A stretch of DNA of 64,000 nt from Priestia aryabhattai B8W22 (GTDB taxonomy: Bacteria; Bacillota; Bacilli; Bacillales; Bacillaceae_H): positions 33,951-97,950 of the forward strand of contig NZ_JYOO01000020.1 in the NCBI RefSeq assembly GCF_000956595.1, given 5' to 3'. This document shows positions 18,131-25,083 of this stretch, piece after piece. The notes beneath the pieces are model-generated. The model made no database searches and was not told where the DNA came from. It saw only the letters and a list, made by a program, of their open reading frames with translations. A program made the position numbers and the translations under genes. Within the stretch, counting starts at the first letter, position 1. Each line of letters begins with the position of its first letter.

Positions 18131-18193
18131 AGTGGTAAAAACATAAAATATCGAATTATTTTATACATTCGATATTTCATGCTTTTACCACAT
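18131..18193 (-). terminator. Long hairpin terminator of the RpiR gene
   Basis: AAGTGGTAAAA...AAATATCGAAT pairs with ATTCGATATTT...TTTTACCACATT over more than 25 positions with a few mismatches. A T-rich run follows on the minus strand, just after the regulator's stop codon. Confidence 0.8.
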
Positions 18194-18201
18194 TCGTAAA
18201 T

Positions 18202-19053
18202 TTAATCAGTGTAATGATAATTAATTTTTGTAAGGATTGAAGTGATTTTATCGAGACGATCCTTTGTCTTTTCTGGATAATTTATAGCTATCGCACTTAC
18301 AAGATAATCGGCCACAAGTAGCGACGCTATAGGTGAATTATGAAAAGCGATACTACTCGAGCTACAAGTCAGTACTAAATCTGAGTACTTAACTAAAGGA
18401 GAAGAATAACTGTCGGTAATTGAAATGACCTTGGCATCGTTACTTTTGGCAGCTGTTACAAACTCAACAGTTCTTCTAGCGTACCTTGGAAAGGAGGTTG
18501 CAATAACTAAATCTTTAGAAGTTAAAGTAATTCCTTTATCCACCCAATCACTTAAGTCAGAGACAATTAGCTCACAGTTTCCGAGTAGTCGATTAAGCCC
18601 AAAAGATAGATGCTGTGCCACGGGTAAACCACTTCTAACGCTTGTACAAAATAGTCGTTCTGCAGAGACAATCATTTCTAACGCTTTATTTAGGCTCTCT
18701 GTAGAAATCATTTCTACTGTTGATTGAATGTTATTGAATTGACTTTCTGCACAGCGCATCCACAAATCACTCTCATCTAAGCCCTTCAAATTTGTTTCTA
18801 ATCTGATTTGAGGAGCAGCATTGTTACGTAAAAGCTCCTGAAGTCCTTTTTGAAACTCTGCATATCCAGAATAGCCTAGACTAAAAGCTAATCTCATTAT
18901 CGTGGTCGTACTAGTTTTTACTGTCAAAGCCAATTGATCAACCGTTAAAAAAGCTACATCGACAGGATTTTTAAGGATATAGTCTGCTACTCTCCGTTGA
19001 GTTTCTGTTAGTTGTGAGATATTATCTTTTAATTTTAATATTGGATTTTCCAT
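18202..19053 (-). CDS. RpiR/MurR-family regulator with SIS domain
   Basis: The protein is 283 residues. The N-terminal HTH_6 domain (about 1-80) contains the ETQRRVADYILKNP and TSTTTIMRLAFSLGYSGYAEFQ segments diagnostic of RpiR regulators. A SIS sugar-phosphate-type domain spans about 110-260, with VIATSFPRYARRTVEFV and a VISITDSYSSPL motif. In this locus the ligand is more likely a phosphorylated or carboxylated catabolite than a hexose phosphate, but this is inference. It sits between the CitMHS transporter and the divergent RraA-like operon, and three AGTAAT-N4-ATTACT palindromes flank it. It is therefore the presumed local regulator and may be autoregulated. Confidence 0.9.
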   Translation of the reverse strand: MENPILKLKDNISQLTETQRRVADYILKNPVDVAFLTVDQLALTVKTSTTTIMRLAFSLGYSGYAEFQKGLQELLRNNAAPQIRLETNLKGLDESDLWMRCAESQFNNIQSTVEMISTESLNKALEMIVSAERLFCTSVRSGLPVAQHLSFGLNRLLGNCELIVSDLSDWVDKGITLTSKDLVIATSFPRYARRTVEFVTAAKSNDAKVISITDSYSSPLVKYSDLVLTCSSSSIAFHNSPIASLLVADYLVSAIAINYPEKTKDRLDKITSILTKINYHYTD

Positions 19054-19272
19054 ACCTTCGCTCCAATTAAACAGATTATATTGTAAATTTTATTTTTTTA
19101 AGCATATAAAAAGTATTTATCACAATACTTACTTGAATTTTAGCATGTTTACTTTTTTATGTAAAAATGTTTCTTCTAAGTAATAAAGCTTAGGATATGT
19201 TTTTCCTGTGCTTTATTTATAAAAATAGATTTACTTTATTAGGTACCGGTGATAAGATACATTTAAGATTAT

Positions 19273-19288
19273 AGTAATAAATATTACT
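19273..19288. promoter_or_regulatory. Putative RpiR operator, copy 2
   Basis: An AGTAAT-N4-ATTACT palindrome lies in the divergent region between the RpiR gene and the RraA-like operon, 30 bp from copy 3 (about three helical turns). Confidence 0.6.
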
Positions 19289-19302
19289 TAAATAAAAAAT
19301 GT

Positions 19303-19318
19303 AGTAATTTTTATTACT
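19303..19318. promoter_or_regulatory. Putative RpiR operator, copy 3
   Basis: This is the third AGTAAT-N4-ATTACT element. It is in phase with copy 2 on the DNA helix (start-to-start distance 30 bp), which would favour cooperative binding. Confidence 0.6.
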
Positions 19319-19425
19319 TTATTTATTTTTTACGATGTTTTTCTATCTTTTTCAAAAATGCAGCAAATAAACTGTAGATATTCTGCGAATAGGGGGGGGC
19401 AATATCTAATTTTATTACTTTAATT

Positions 19426-19440
19426 TTGTAAGCGTTATCC
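19426..19440 (+). promoter_or_regulatory. Probable CcpA cre site
   Basis: TTGTAAGCGTTATCC matches 14 of 15 positions of the Bacillus cre consensus WTGNAANCGNWNNCW. It lies about 50 bp upstream of the RraA-like start codon, consistent with carbon catabolite repression of the operon. Confidence 0.5.
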
Positions 19441-19491
19441 TGAGTAGAGCATTGATTAGAATATATTAAAATTGAAGAGGAGTGTATATCA

Positions 19492-20172
19492 GTGAGTAAT
19501 TTAGCACCAGTATTATCTGAAGACATTATTAAGAGAGCAAACCTTCTTAATACAACTCTTATATCCGATGCAATGGGGTGTACAGGCTCAATGGATTGTA
19601 AAATTAAGCCTGTATCTACAGGAATGAAGGTAGTTGGAACCGCTCTAACTGTAAGTTTAAGACCTGGAGATAACTTATTTCTTCATCAGGCAATCTATGA
19701 CGGTACAGAAGGATATGTACTAGTTGTAGATGGAAAGGGGCATACGGCAAATGCTTACCTTGGAGAATTAATGGCAGCTGCAGCTAAAGCTATTGGACTT
19801 GAGGGGATTATTATAGATGGGGCAGTTCGGGACAAAGAGACCCTTAGTCAATCAGGATTTCCTGTTTTCTCAAAAGGATTTATTCCGAATGGTCCTCTTA
19901 AAGATGGTCCAGGTGAGTTACATAAACCTATTTCTTGTGGAGGCGTAGCTGTTATTCCAGGAGATCTAATTATAGGTGATGATGACGGAGTTGTTGTAGT
20001 TCCAAAAGAAAAGATTGAAGAGGTTCTTTTTAAAGCCGAAAAAAAACTAGAGTATGAGAAAACACGTTTAGAAACGATCGAAGCATTTGAAAGAGCGCGT
20101 CTGCAAGGTGAATCTGGAGGTAACATTCAGCCTTCATGGTTAAGAGAACAGATGAAAGCATATGGATTATAA
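19492..20172 (+). CDS. RraA/HMG-aldolase family protein
   Basis: The 226-residue protein starts at GTG 19492, nine bases after GAAGAGGAG. It has the RraA fold signature: ISDAMGCTGSM near residue 25, VVDGKGHTANAYLGELMAAAA (about 80-100) and GIIIDGAVRDKETL. The G...LGE and DGAxRD residues form the metal and pyruvate site of class II HMG/CHA aldolases. These enzymes split 4-hydroxy-4-methyl-2-oxoglutarate or 4-carboxy-4-hydroxy-2-oxoadipate to pyruvate plus an oxoacid. Clustering with a tricarboxylate transporter and a dehydrogenase supports a catabolic aldolase rather than an RNase E regulator, which Bacillaceae do not need. The true substrate is unknown. Confidence 0.85.
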   Translation: MSNLAPVLSEDIIKRANLLNTTLISDAMGCTGSMDCKIKPVSTGMKVVGTALTVSLRPGDNLFLHQAIYDGTEGYVLVVDGKGHTANAYLGELMAAAAKAIGLEGIIIDGAVRDKETLSQSGFPVFSKGFIPNGPLKDGPGELHKPISCGGVAVIPGDLIIGDDDGVVVVPKEKIEEVLFKAEKKLEYEKTRLETIEAFERARLQGESGGNIQPSWLREQMKAYGL

Positions 20173-20192
20173 ACAGAAGGGAGAGCTTTAAA

Positions 20193-21083
20193 GTGAAATT
20201 AGGTTTTATTGGATTTGGAGAGGCGGCCTTTGAGTTATCAGTTGGCTTAAAAGGCGAAGGTTTAGAAACCATTTTTGCTCATGATGTTATGATAGACCAT
20301 CCTACATATGGTCCACAAATTAAAGAACGAGCTGCTCAAGCTCAAGTAGAACTTCTTTATAGACCCGAAGAAGTTTTAAAACAAGTAGATATAGTAATAG
20401 TAGCAGTACCCGCAGATAAAGCACTTGAAGTTAGTGAGATGCTAAAACCATTTATAAAGAAAGAATGTATCTATGTAGATGTATCAGCTTCCACTCCTAT
20501 CGTGAAGCAAAAAATTAACATAAATATACAAGAGAAGAATGCATTCTTCGCAGATGCCGCAATGCTAGGTCCCCTGCCAGTTTATAAACATAAGGTTCCT
20601 ATTTCAGCAAGTGGTAATGGTGTAGATCGACTGATTTCTTTAATGACTCCGTACAGTATGGACATAACTAAAGTAAGTGAAAAACCTGGTGATGCCTCTG
20701 CTGTAAAGCTAATTCGCAGCATTTATATGAAAGGTGTAGTTGCTCTTTATCTAGAGTTATTAGAAGCTTCTCATGAATTTAATGTAGAACAATTAGTCTT
20801 AGATTCTATTAGTGAAACTTTAGATAGTAAGAGCTTTAGAGAAACAATGAACCGATTGGTAACTGGAACCTCTATACATGCATTAAGAAGATCAATTGAG
20901 TTAGACGGCTCTATTCAAATGCTAGAGGCTTCTAATTTAAATTCTGTTATGTCTAGAGCAGCAAAAAGTAAGTTAGAAACATTGGCTTCATTTAATTTAA
21001 AAGAAAAGTTTAAAGGACAAAAGCCAGATCATTGGTTGGATGTTATCAAAGCATGTAAAGAAGATGCTGCTGTAAACAATTAA
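20193..21083 (+). CDS. NAD(P)-dependent dehydrogenase of the 6-phosphogluconate dehydrogenase superfamily (DUF1932)
   Basis: The protein is 296 residues from GTG 20193, with GAAGGGAG upstream. It has an N-terminal Rossmann fold with LGFIGFGEAAFELS as the dinucleotide motif (about 3-16) and a DVSASTPIVKQ segment (about 107). The C-terminal helical domain, with AVKLIRSIYMKGVVALYLE, is the DUF1932 type, where the Lys of KLIRS/KMxxxG would be catalytic. It probably oxidises a hydroxyacid and works directly before or after the RraA-like aldolase, 20 bp upstream in the same operon. The pair with CitMHS defines a carboxylate pathway that I cannot name. Confidence 0.85.
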   Translation: MKLGFIGFGEAAFELSVGLKGEGLETIFAHDVMIDHPTYGPQIKERAAQAQVELLYRPEEVLKQVDIVIVAVPADKALEVSEMLKPFIKKECIYVDVSASTPIVKQKININIQEKNAFFADAAMLGPLPVYKHKVPISASGNGVDRLISLMTPYSMDITKVSEKPGDASAVKLIRSIYMKGVVALYLELLEASHEFNVEQLVLDSISETLDSKSFRETMNRLVTGTSIHALRRSIELDGSIQMLEASNLNSVMSRAAKSKLETLASFNLKEKFKGQKPDHWLDVIKACKEDAAVNN

Positions 21084-21128
21084 ATAAACTAATCTATTAT
21101 ATCAATAGTAAGAGACGGGGAGATTTAC

Positions 21129-21281
21129 TTGGGAACATGGAATTTTCAAAGCGGTTCTATTTGGTTAGAAAAGGGGTTTATTCCTAATAAGTCTACAAGT
21201 ATAGCAGCTACTCATAATATTTCCAGAGATATTCATTTATCAGAATCAAATTTAATTGTAACAGCCCTAGGAGATTTTTGA
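21129..21281 (+). CDS. 50-residue small protein, first of a coupled pair
   Basis: A TTG start at 21129 lies behind GACGGGGAG at 21114-21122. The translation begins LGTWNFQSGSIWLEKGF and ends TALGDF. It is soluble and not recognised. It begins 45 bp after the dehydrogenase, so it may belong to the same transcript. Its stop overlaps the start of the next frame (TGATG). The coupled arrangement with a ribosome site argues that both are translated, but their length keeps confidence modest. Confidence 0.4.
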   Translation: MGTWNFQSGSIWLEKGFIPNKSTSIAATHNISRDIHLSESNLIVTALGDF

Positions 21282-21451
21282 TGTGGGTGGTTACTGTAAT
21301 CAATGCTTATTCAAGAGAACATAATATTATCATGTTTGAATTTAACACAGAAAGGGAGGCAAGAGAAACTTTCGTGAAATTACAAAACCATAAAATTTTT
21401 TCTGAAATTATCTGTTGCTATAATCCAGCTTCTCCTCTAGCTGTTAACTGA
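21281..21451 (+). CDS. 56-residue small protein, second of a coupled pair
   Basis: ATG 21281 overlaps the preceding stop as TGATG. The peptide MWVVTVINAYSREHNIIMFEFNTEREARETF... has an alternating strand-helix pattern (beta, beta, an acidic amphipathic helix, beta) that looks like a small folded domain. It resembles the many short MWVVTVx-type Bacillus hypothetical proteins in style only. No terminator is obvious directly downstream. Its function is unknown. Confidence 0.5.
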   Translation: MWVVTVINAYSREHNIIMFEFNTEREARETFVKLQNHKIFSEIICCYNPASPLAVN

Positions 21452-21569
21452 GTTCTTTTAAGCTTAGGAAATCTACTAAAAAAAGATAGTAAAGAAAGCC
21501 AAGCAAAATGAGTGAGCACGCAAATATAGTAATTCTCCAGAGCTTGACAATAAAAGAGATGTAAACGTT

Positions 21570-21656
21570 ATGTTTAAAAATAAGATAGTGTTGGTAGCCA
21601 ATGGCGGCCCAGGAATTAGAAAGGCTGCTTTCCATGATCAAACTTGTGGAAATTAA
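21570..21656 (+). CDS. Possible 28-residue peptide; related sequence at about 59621
   Basis: ATG 21570 begins MFKNKIVLVANGGPGIRK and ends TCGN. The ribosome site (AGAGATG) is weak. What raises interest is that roughly 50 bp covering the site and first codons recur with a few substitutions at about 59621-59675. There the ATG position reads ATA and a frameshift follows. It could be a small peptide family or a dispersed non-coding element. Confidence 0.3.
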   Translation: MFKNKIVLVANGGPGIRKAAFHDQTCGN

Positions 21657-21857
21657 AAAATACCTCATATGACACTTATATAAAAGATAATTGCAGGTAA
21701 GGAATTATAAAAGAGGTTACAGGAAGAACTGTAACCTCGATTAAAACAACTAGAATTATATGTGTGTGAATTCTTATATAAGTGATTTTGCATTTCTCCC
21801 TAAAATATAAAAGCTACGTTAGAAATCCTCTTTTATTAAGTAGCACCTCAGTTGATC

Positions 21858-22100
21858 TCATTTCTTTCTTTTGAATCCAAAACTCGCGATATAGGCTATT
21901 ACTAACGAAATAACCGCAGCAACACTAATTTTTATGTAAGAAATCCCCAAAGCCCAAGGACCATATTTATGGGAGTTCAAATGATACATAGACCACCATT
22001 CTCCACCTTGGCCTTTAGAAAAAGAGAAGATGATCCATAGAAGAAGCAAGAACAGAAACCATACAAAAAAGATGATACTATTAGCGATTTTCTTATTTAT
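21858..22100 (-). CDS. Small two-helix membrane protein, apparent ATA start
   Basis: The frame reads NKKIANSIIFFVWFLFLL at its start and continues through a YGPWALGISYIKISVAAVISLVIAYIASF second helix to FKRKK. That is 80 residues with two membrane segments. The only codon at correct spacing (7 bases) from the strong GGAGGG site (22108-22113) is ATA at 22098-22100. A TTG at 22047-22049 would cut off most of the first helix. A decayed copy of this gene lies at about 28090-28300. The function is unknown. Confidence 0.55.
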   Translation of the reverse strand: MNKKIANSIIFFVWFLFLLLLWIIFSFSKGQGGEWWSMYHLNSHKYGPWALGISYIKISVAAVISLVIAYIASFGFKRKK

Positions 22101-22294
22101 TGGTTAACCCTCCATCTCATAATTTATAGGTAATGTGCTTATCTCTTATTATAGTAACAGTAATCGGAAAAACGTAAGAGTTTTTATTGAAAGAGGCTGA
22201 GTAATCTAATTGATGTCTGCTTTGTGTAATACTAAAATTAAACCTAGCAACCTAAAAACATAAGTAGTAAAAGCATAGAAGGGAGGAGGAATAA

Positions 22295-22861
22295 ATGAGT
22301 GATCTTGAGTTCTCTGAACGAACCTATACAATCTCTAACTTCAAACAAAATGGGTATGAAAAACTTGTCCTATCTAAACCACTTGATCAATACGAAGCGG
22401 AAGTTCCAGTTACAAGGCAATGGTTTTGGAGTACGGATATAGGAGAATGGGAAGAAGTTGAAATTACGGTAGAGGGAAATAGTGAAAAGCCATATGAGGA
22501 ATTTATTGAAATGGCTGATTCTATATTGAAACAATTACATATCTATCTTGAACGGTCATTGAAGTATTTAAAGCAGTGCATCTCTATACAAAAATTTAGT
22601 GTCTATTATCTGTCCGCTGTAAGCTTTGGGCGGCTTTTAAATTTTGACGGACATATTCTTGCGGGATTTTCTTTAGCTTTTGTTTACGGGGATTATCCCA
22701 ATGTATTTCAATATAAAGTAAAGTTCAACAGAAGTGGATGGCCTATTGGGTTTGAAGGTGGACCGCTACAAAAAATCAGAGTAGAGAACAACATATTAGT
22801 TTGTGACTATATATTTAGGGCGAATTTTTCAACAGCAGTTAAAGAGGGGAATGTATATTAA
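22295..22861 (+). CDS. Hypothetical protein paired with the DUF2262 protein
   Basis: This 188-residue soluble protein starts at ATG 22295, behind GGGAGGAGGA. It is beta-rich with an acidic first third (EWEEVEITVEG), a central helix around residues 75-95 and a SFGRLLNFDGHILAGFSLAFVYGDYPN stretch. I do not recognise the family. It ends one base before the ATG of the DUF2262 gene, so the two are a tight operon and probably act together. The composition and pairing resemble immunity-type accessory proteins, but no toxin is visible nearby. Confidence 0.7.
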   Translation: MSDLEFSERTYTISNFKQNGYEKLVLSKPLDQYEAEVPVTRQWFWSTDIGEWEEVEITVEGNSEKPYEEFIEMADSILKQLHIYLERSLKYLKQCISIQKFSVYYLSAVSFGRLLNFDGHILAGFSLAFVYGDYPNVFQYKVKFNRSGWPIGFEGGPLQKIRVENNILVCDYIFRANFSTAVKEGNVY

Positions 22862-23668
22862 ATGAGTGAATTTAATGAAAAAAAGACATTTGAAAAAGAG
22901 TTCTCAGAAGACGTAATTGACATAGCAGCGGTTACAGGTTCAGTAGGGATTGGTGCTGGAATGTCCAGTGAAGAGACGTTATGGACAGCATCAATTGATT
23001 TAATTGCATGGAAAAGTTTAGATGAAAATGAAGCTGTCAAAAAAGAAGAGATACAGCTTAGATGGTTAGTGGACGAGGAAGAAGTGGAAAAAGCAATGAA
23101 TCTACTGCAAAGTAATACCGTTGTAAAGCTACAAGTACGTACGGGAACGGATTCAATGATGCTCGTTAACATTCTGGAAGCAGAGTATGAAGACGAAGAG
23201 TTAGAAACGATAGTAAAAAAATCAGTGAAGCCGGTTTATTATTATGATGAGATATTTGGCAAGTTTACACTTGAAAAAAGTGTTAAAGTTTTTGAAAAAA
23301 ACATTTCGTGGGTTAATGAACAGTGCGAGCTGTATTTTGATTGGCATGAAGATGAAAGTATGATGGAGTCTGCGCTGAAGACCGCACATACACTTTTTGA
23401 AGAGCAGGACAAGTGGAGCCAAAAAATTAGAATGTATGCCGCAGCGGAACTGGTCGATTTAGCAAACGATTGGCTACAGGAAGAGGATGAAATAGAGGAA
23501 ATGACAAAAGAAATGTTTATGGATTTGATGAGTTTAGACACTATATCCGTTTATCCGGAAGGTGATTTTGATTTTTATTTTTCTGATGGAGATATGTTTG
23601 CAGGCCATAGCATCATTGTAGAAGGAAATATAAACGGGACTTTTACTAGGGCTCAAATTGCAGGATGA
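22862..23668 (+). CDS. DUF2262 domain protein
   Basis: The protein is 268 residues and directly abuts the preceding gene. The C-terminal half (about 120-265) matches DUF2262: AAAELVDLANDWLQEE, then FMDLMSLDTISVYPEGDFDFYFSDGDMFAGHSIIVEGNING. The N-terminal part is acidic, with a GSVGIGAGMSSEETLW segment. DUF2262 proteins are widespread in Bacillus and enterobacteria, with no established activity. The last roughly 60 bp of the helical part, and the terminator, reappear as a fragment at 27783-27920 on the far side of the lyase/LacI/MFS cassette. Confidence 0.8.
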   Translation: MSEFNEKKTFEKEFSEDVIDIAAVTGSVGIGAGMSSEETLWTASIDLIAWKSLDENEAVKKEEIQLRWLVDEEEVEKAMNLLQSNTVVKLQVRTGTDSMMLVNILEAEYEDEELETIVKKSVKPVYYYDEIFGKFTLEKSVKVFEKNISWVNEQCELYFDWHEDESMMESALKTAHTLFEEQDKWSQKIRMYAAAELVDLANDWLQEEDEIEEMTKEMFMDLMSLDTISVYPEGDFDFYFSDGDMFAGHSIIVEGNINGTFTRAQIAG

Positions 23669-23712
23669 ATAGATTGATTAAATGATAGTTGAAAAACAAT
23701 TATGTAGTTTAA

Positions 23713-23739
23713 GAGAAGGCTTTTATCCTTCTCTTTTTT
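23713..23739 (+). terminator. Intrinsic terminator
   Basis: GAGAAGG-CTTTTAT-CCTTCTC is followed by TTTTTT. A near copy is at 27894-27920. Confidence 0.85.
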
Positions 23740-23830
23740 AATTCAATCTTGTTTTTCCTCTTTTTAGGACTTGGAGCGTATACGAATTACCGTGCTGCTT
23801 ACACGGATTTATATGAGTTTTTTTGTAAGA

Positions 23831-23842
23831 GTAAACGTTTAC
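23831..23842. promoter_or_regulatory. Upstream LacI-type operator
   Basis: GTAAACGTTTAC is a perfect 12-bp palindrome with the central CG typical of LacI-family sites. It lies 141 bp centre to centre from the identical site at 23972, allowing DNA looping. Confidence 0.75.
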
Positions 23843-23935
23843 TATTAAGTTATTCTATGATAATTATATTTCTCTGTGATTTTTAACGATTAAAAGCAGT
23901 TTTCTGTCTTTATTTATCAGAAAATAAAAATTATA

Positions 23936-23964
23936 TTGACAATTAACCGTTTACATTTTATGAT
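23936..23964 (+). promoter_or_regulatory. Sigma-A promoter of the lyase gene
   Basis: TTGACA (23936-23941), a 17-bp spacer and TATGAT (23959-23964) are an almost perfect match to consensus. A partial operator ACCGTTTAC (about 23946-23954) lies within the spacer. Confidence 0.8.
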
Positions 23965-23971
23965 TAATTAC

Positions 23972-23983
23972 GTAAACGTTTAC
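23972..23983. promoter_or_regulatory. Promoter-proximal LacI-type operator
   Basis: GTAAACGTTTAC lies eight bases downstream of the -10 element, covering the transcription start. Binding of the LacI-family protein at 25084 would repress. Confidence 0.75.
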
Positions 23984-24029
23984 TATAAATTTAAAGTTAA
24001 AAACTAAAACAACAAAGGGGATGTTTTTA

Positions 24030-24977
24030 ATGAAAAACAAAGTAAAATGGAGTGGCGTATTTCCAGCAGTTCTTATCCCATTCAAGGACGACTATTCAAT
24101 TGATGAAGAAGGTTTTCGCTCTTTAGTTCGCTGGGTTGCAAGTCATGAAGGGGTTAATGGAATTGTAGTAAATGGACATACGGGAGAAATTATGACTTTA
24201 CTACCTGAAGAGCGTGCAGAGGCTGTAAGAATTGCAGCTGACGAATTAAAAGGGCGTATTCCTGTTATCTCTGGTGTATCGGCAGAAGGAACAATCGAGG
24301 CTATCCAACATGCGCAAGCGGTAGAAAAAGCAGGAGGAAGTGGGATCCTTCTGATGCCTCCACATTCTTGGCTACGATTCGGGATGCAAGAAGAATCACC
24401 TGTTCAGTTTTTTAAAGATGTGGCAGAAGCGATTAACATCTCAATCGTTGTTCACCAATATCCAACTTGGACAAAAACTTCGTATACAACCAGTCAATTA
24501 TTAGAAATGGCTGCTATTCCGAACGTTGTGTCTATTAAAGTCGGACAACGAGATATTGCACAATATGAAGTAGATATTCGAGCACTAAAAAAGAATGCGC
24601 CTGATGTTTCACTGTTAACGTGTCATGATGAATACTTGTTACCTACTTTAGTTCAAGGAATCGACGGTGCATTAGTTGGATTTGGTTGTTTTGTGCCAGA
24701 TTTAATCGCAGAACTAGTGAAATGTGTGAAAGATCAAGACTTAACGGCTGCGAATGCTGTGTATGACCGTATCTTTGAATTAAAGCAGGCTGTATATAAA
24801 ATGGATGAGCCTTCTTCTACTTCTCATTTGCGTATGAAAGAAGCGATGTATCAACGTGGATTAATTAGTAGTTCATTAGCGAGACGTCCAGTATTACCTT
24901 TAAAAGAAGAAGAAGTAGAAGAAATTCGTCAAGGCTTACTGAAAGTCGGATTATTAAAAGATGAAGTGAAAGCGTAA
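24030..24977 (+). CDS. DHDPS/NAL-family lyase or aldolase (DapA superfamily)
   Basis: The protein is 315 residues from ATG 24030, chosen because the upstream ATG at 24021 is too close to AAAGGGG. It has the TIM-barrel signature of the family: GVFPAVLIPFKDDYSID, the GIVVNGHTGEIMTL strand, VVHQYPTW with the conserved Tyr, and the Schiff-base lysine in VVSIKVGQRD. It is unlikely to be the biosynthetic DapA. The adjacent LacI regulator and MFS porter point to catabolism of a sugar acid or 2-oxo-deoxy acid by pyruvate-forming cleavage or dehydration. The substrate is not known. Expression should be controlled by the operators around the promoter at 23936. Confidence 0.85.
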   Translation: MKNKVKWSGVFPAVLIPFKDDYSIDEEGFRSLVRWVASHEGVNGIVVNGHTGEIMTLLPEERAEAVRIAADELKGRIPVISGVSAEGTIEAIQHAQAVEKAGGSGILLMPPHSWLRFGMQEESPVQFFKDVAEAINISIVVHQYPTWTKTSYTTSQLLEMAAIPNVVSIKVGQRDIAQYEVDIRALKKNAPDVSLLTCHDEYLLPTLVQGIDGALVGFGCFVPDLIAELVKCVKDQDLTAANAVYDRIFELKQAVYKMDEPSSTSHLRMKEAMYQRGLISSSLARRPVLPLKEEEVEEIRQGLLKVGLLKDEVKA

Positions 24978-24989
24978 TAAACATTGTAG

Positions 24990-25022
24990 ATAGTGGTTGC
25001 AAGATTGCAACCACTATTCTTT
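24990..25022 (+). terminator. Intrinsic terminator
   Basis: ATAGTGGTTGC-AAGATT-GCAACCACTAT is a perfect 11-bp stem. The U run is short (TCTTTAG), so read-through into the LacI gene is possible. Confidence 0.65.
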
Positions 25023-25083
25023 AGTATTTAGGTGGGACTCGTTTATAATAGATAGATATACTTGACCCACGGAGGTATGTACT

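Noticed and set aside
19492..20172. RraA regulator of RNase E
   Set aside because: The genomic context is catabolic and Bacillaceae generally lack the enterobacterial RNase E partner; an aldolase role fits better.
21444..21668. 74-codon minus-strand frame with hydrophobic stretches
   Set aside because: No ribosome site or start context; it lies antisense to the small repeated element, whose plus strand has better support.
24030..24977. Biosynthetic dihydrodipicolinate synthase (dapA)
   Set aside because: Neighbouring LacI regulator, strong operators and an MFS porter indicate a catabolic member of the superfamily, and the sequence is diverged from Bacillus DapA.
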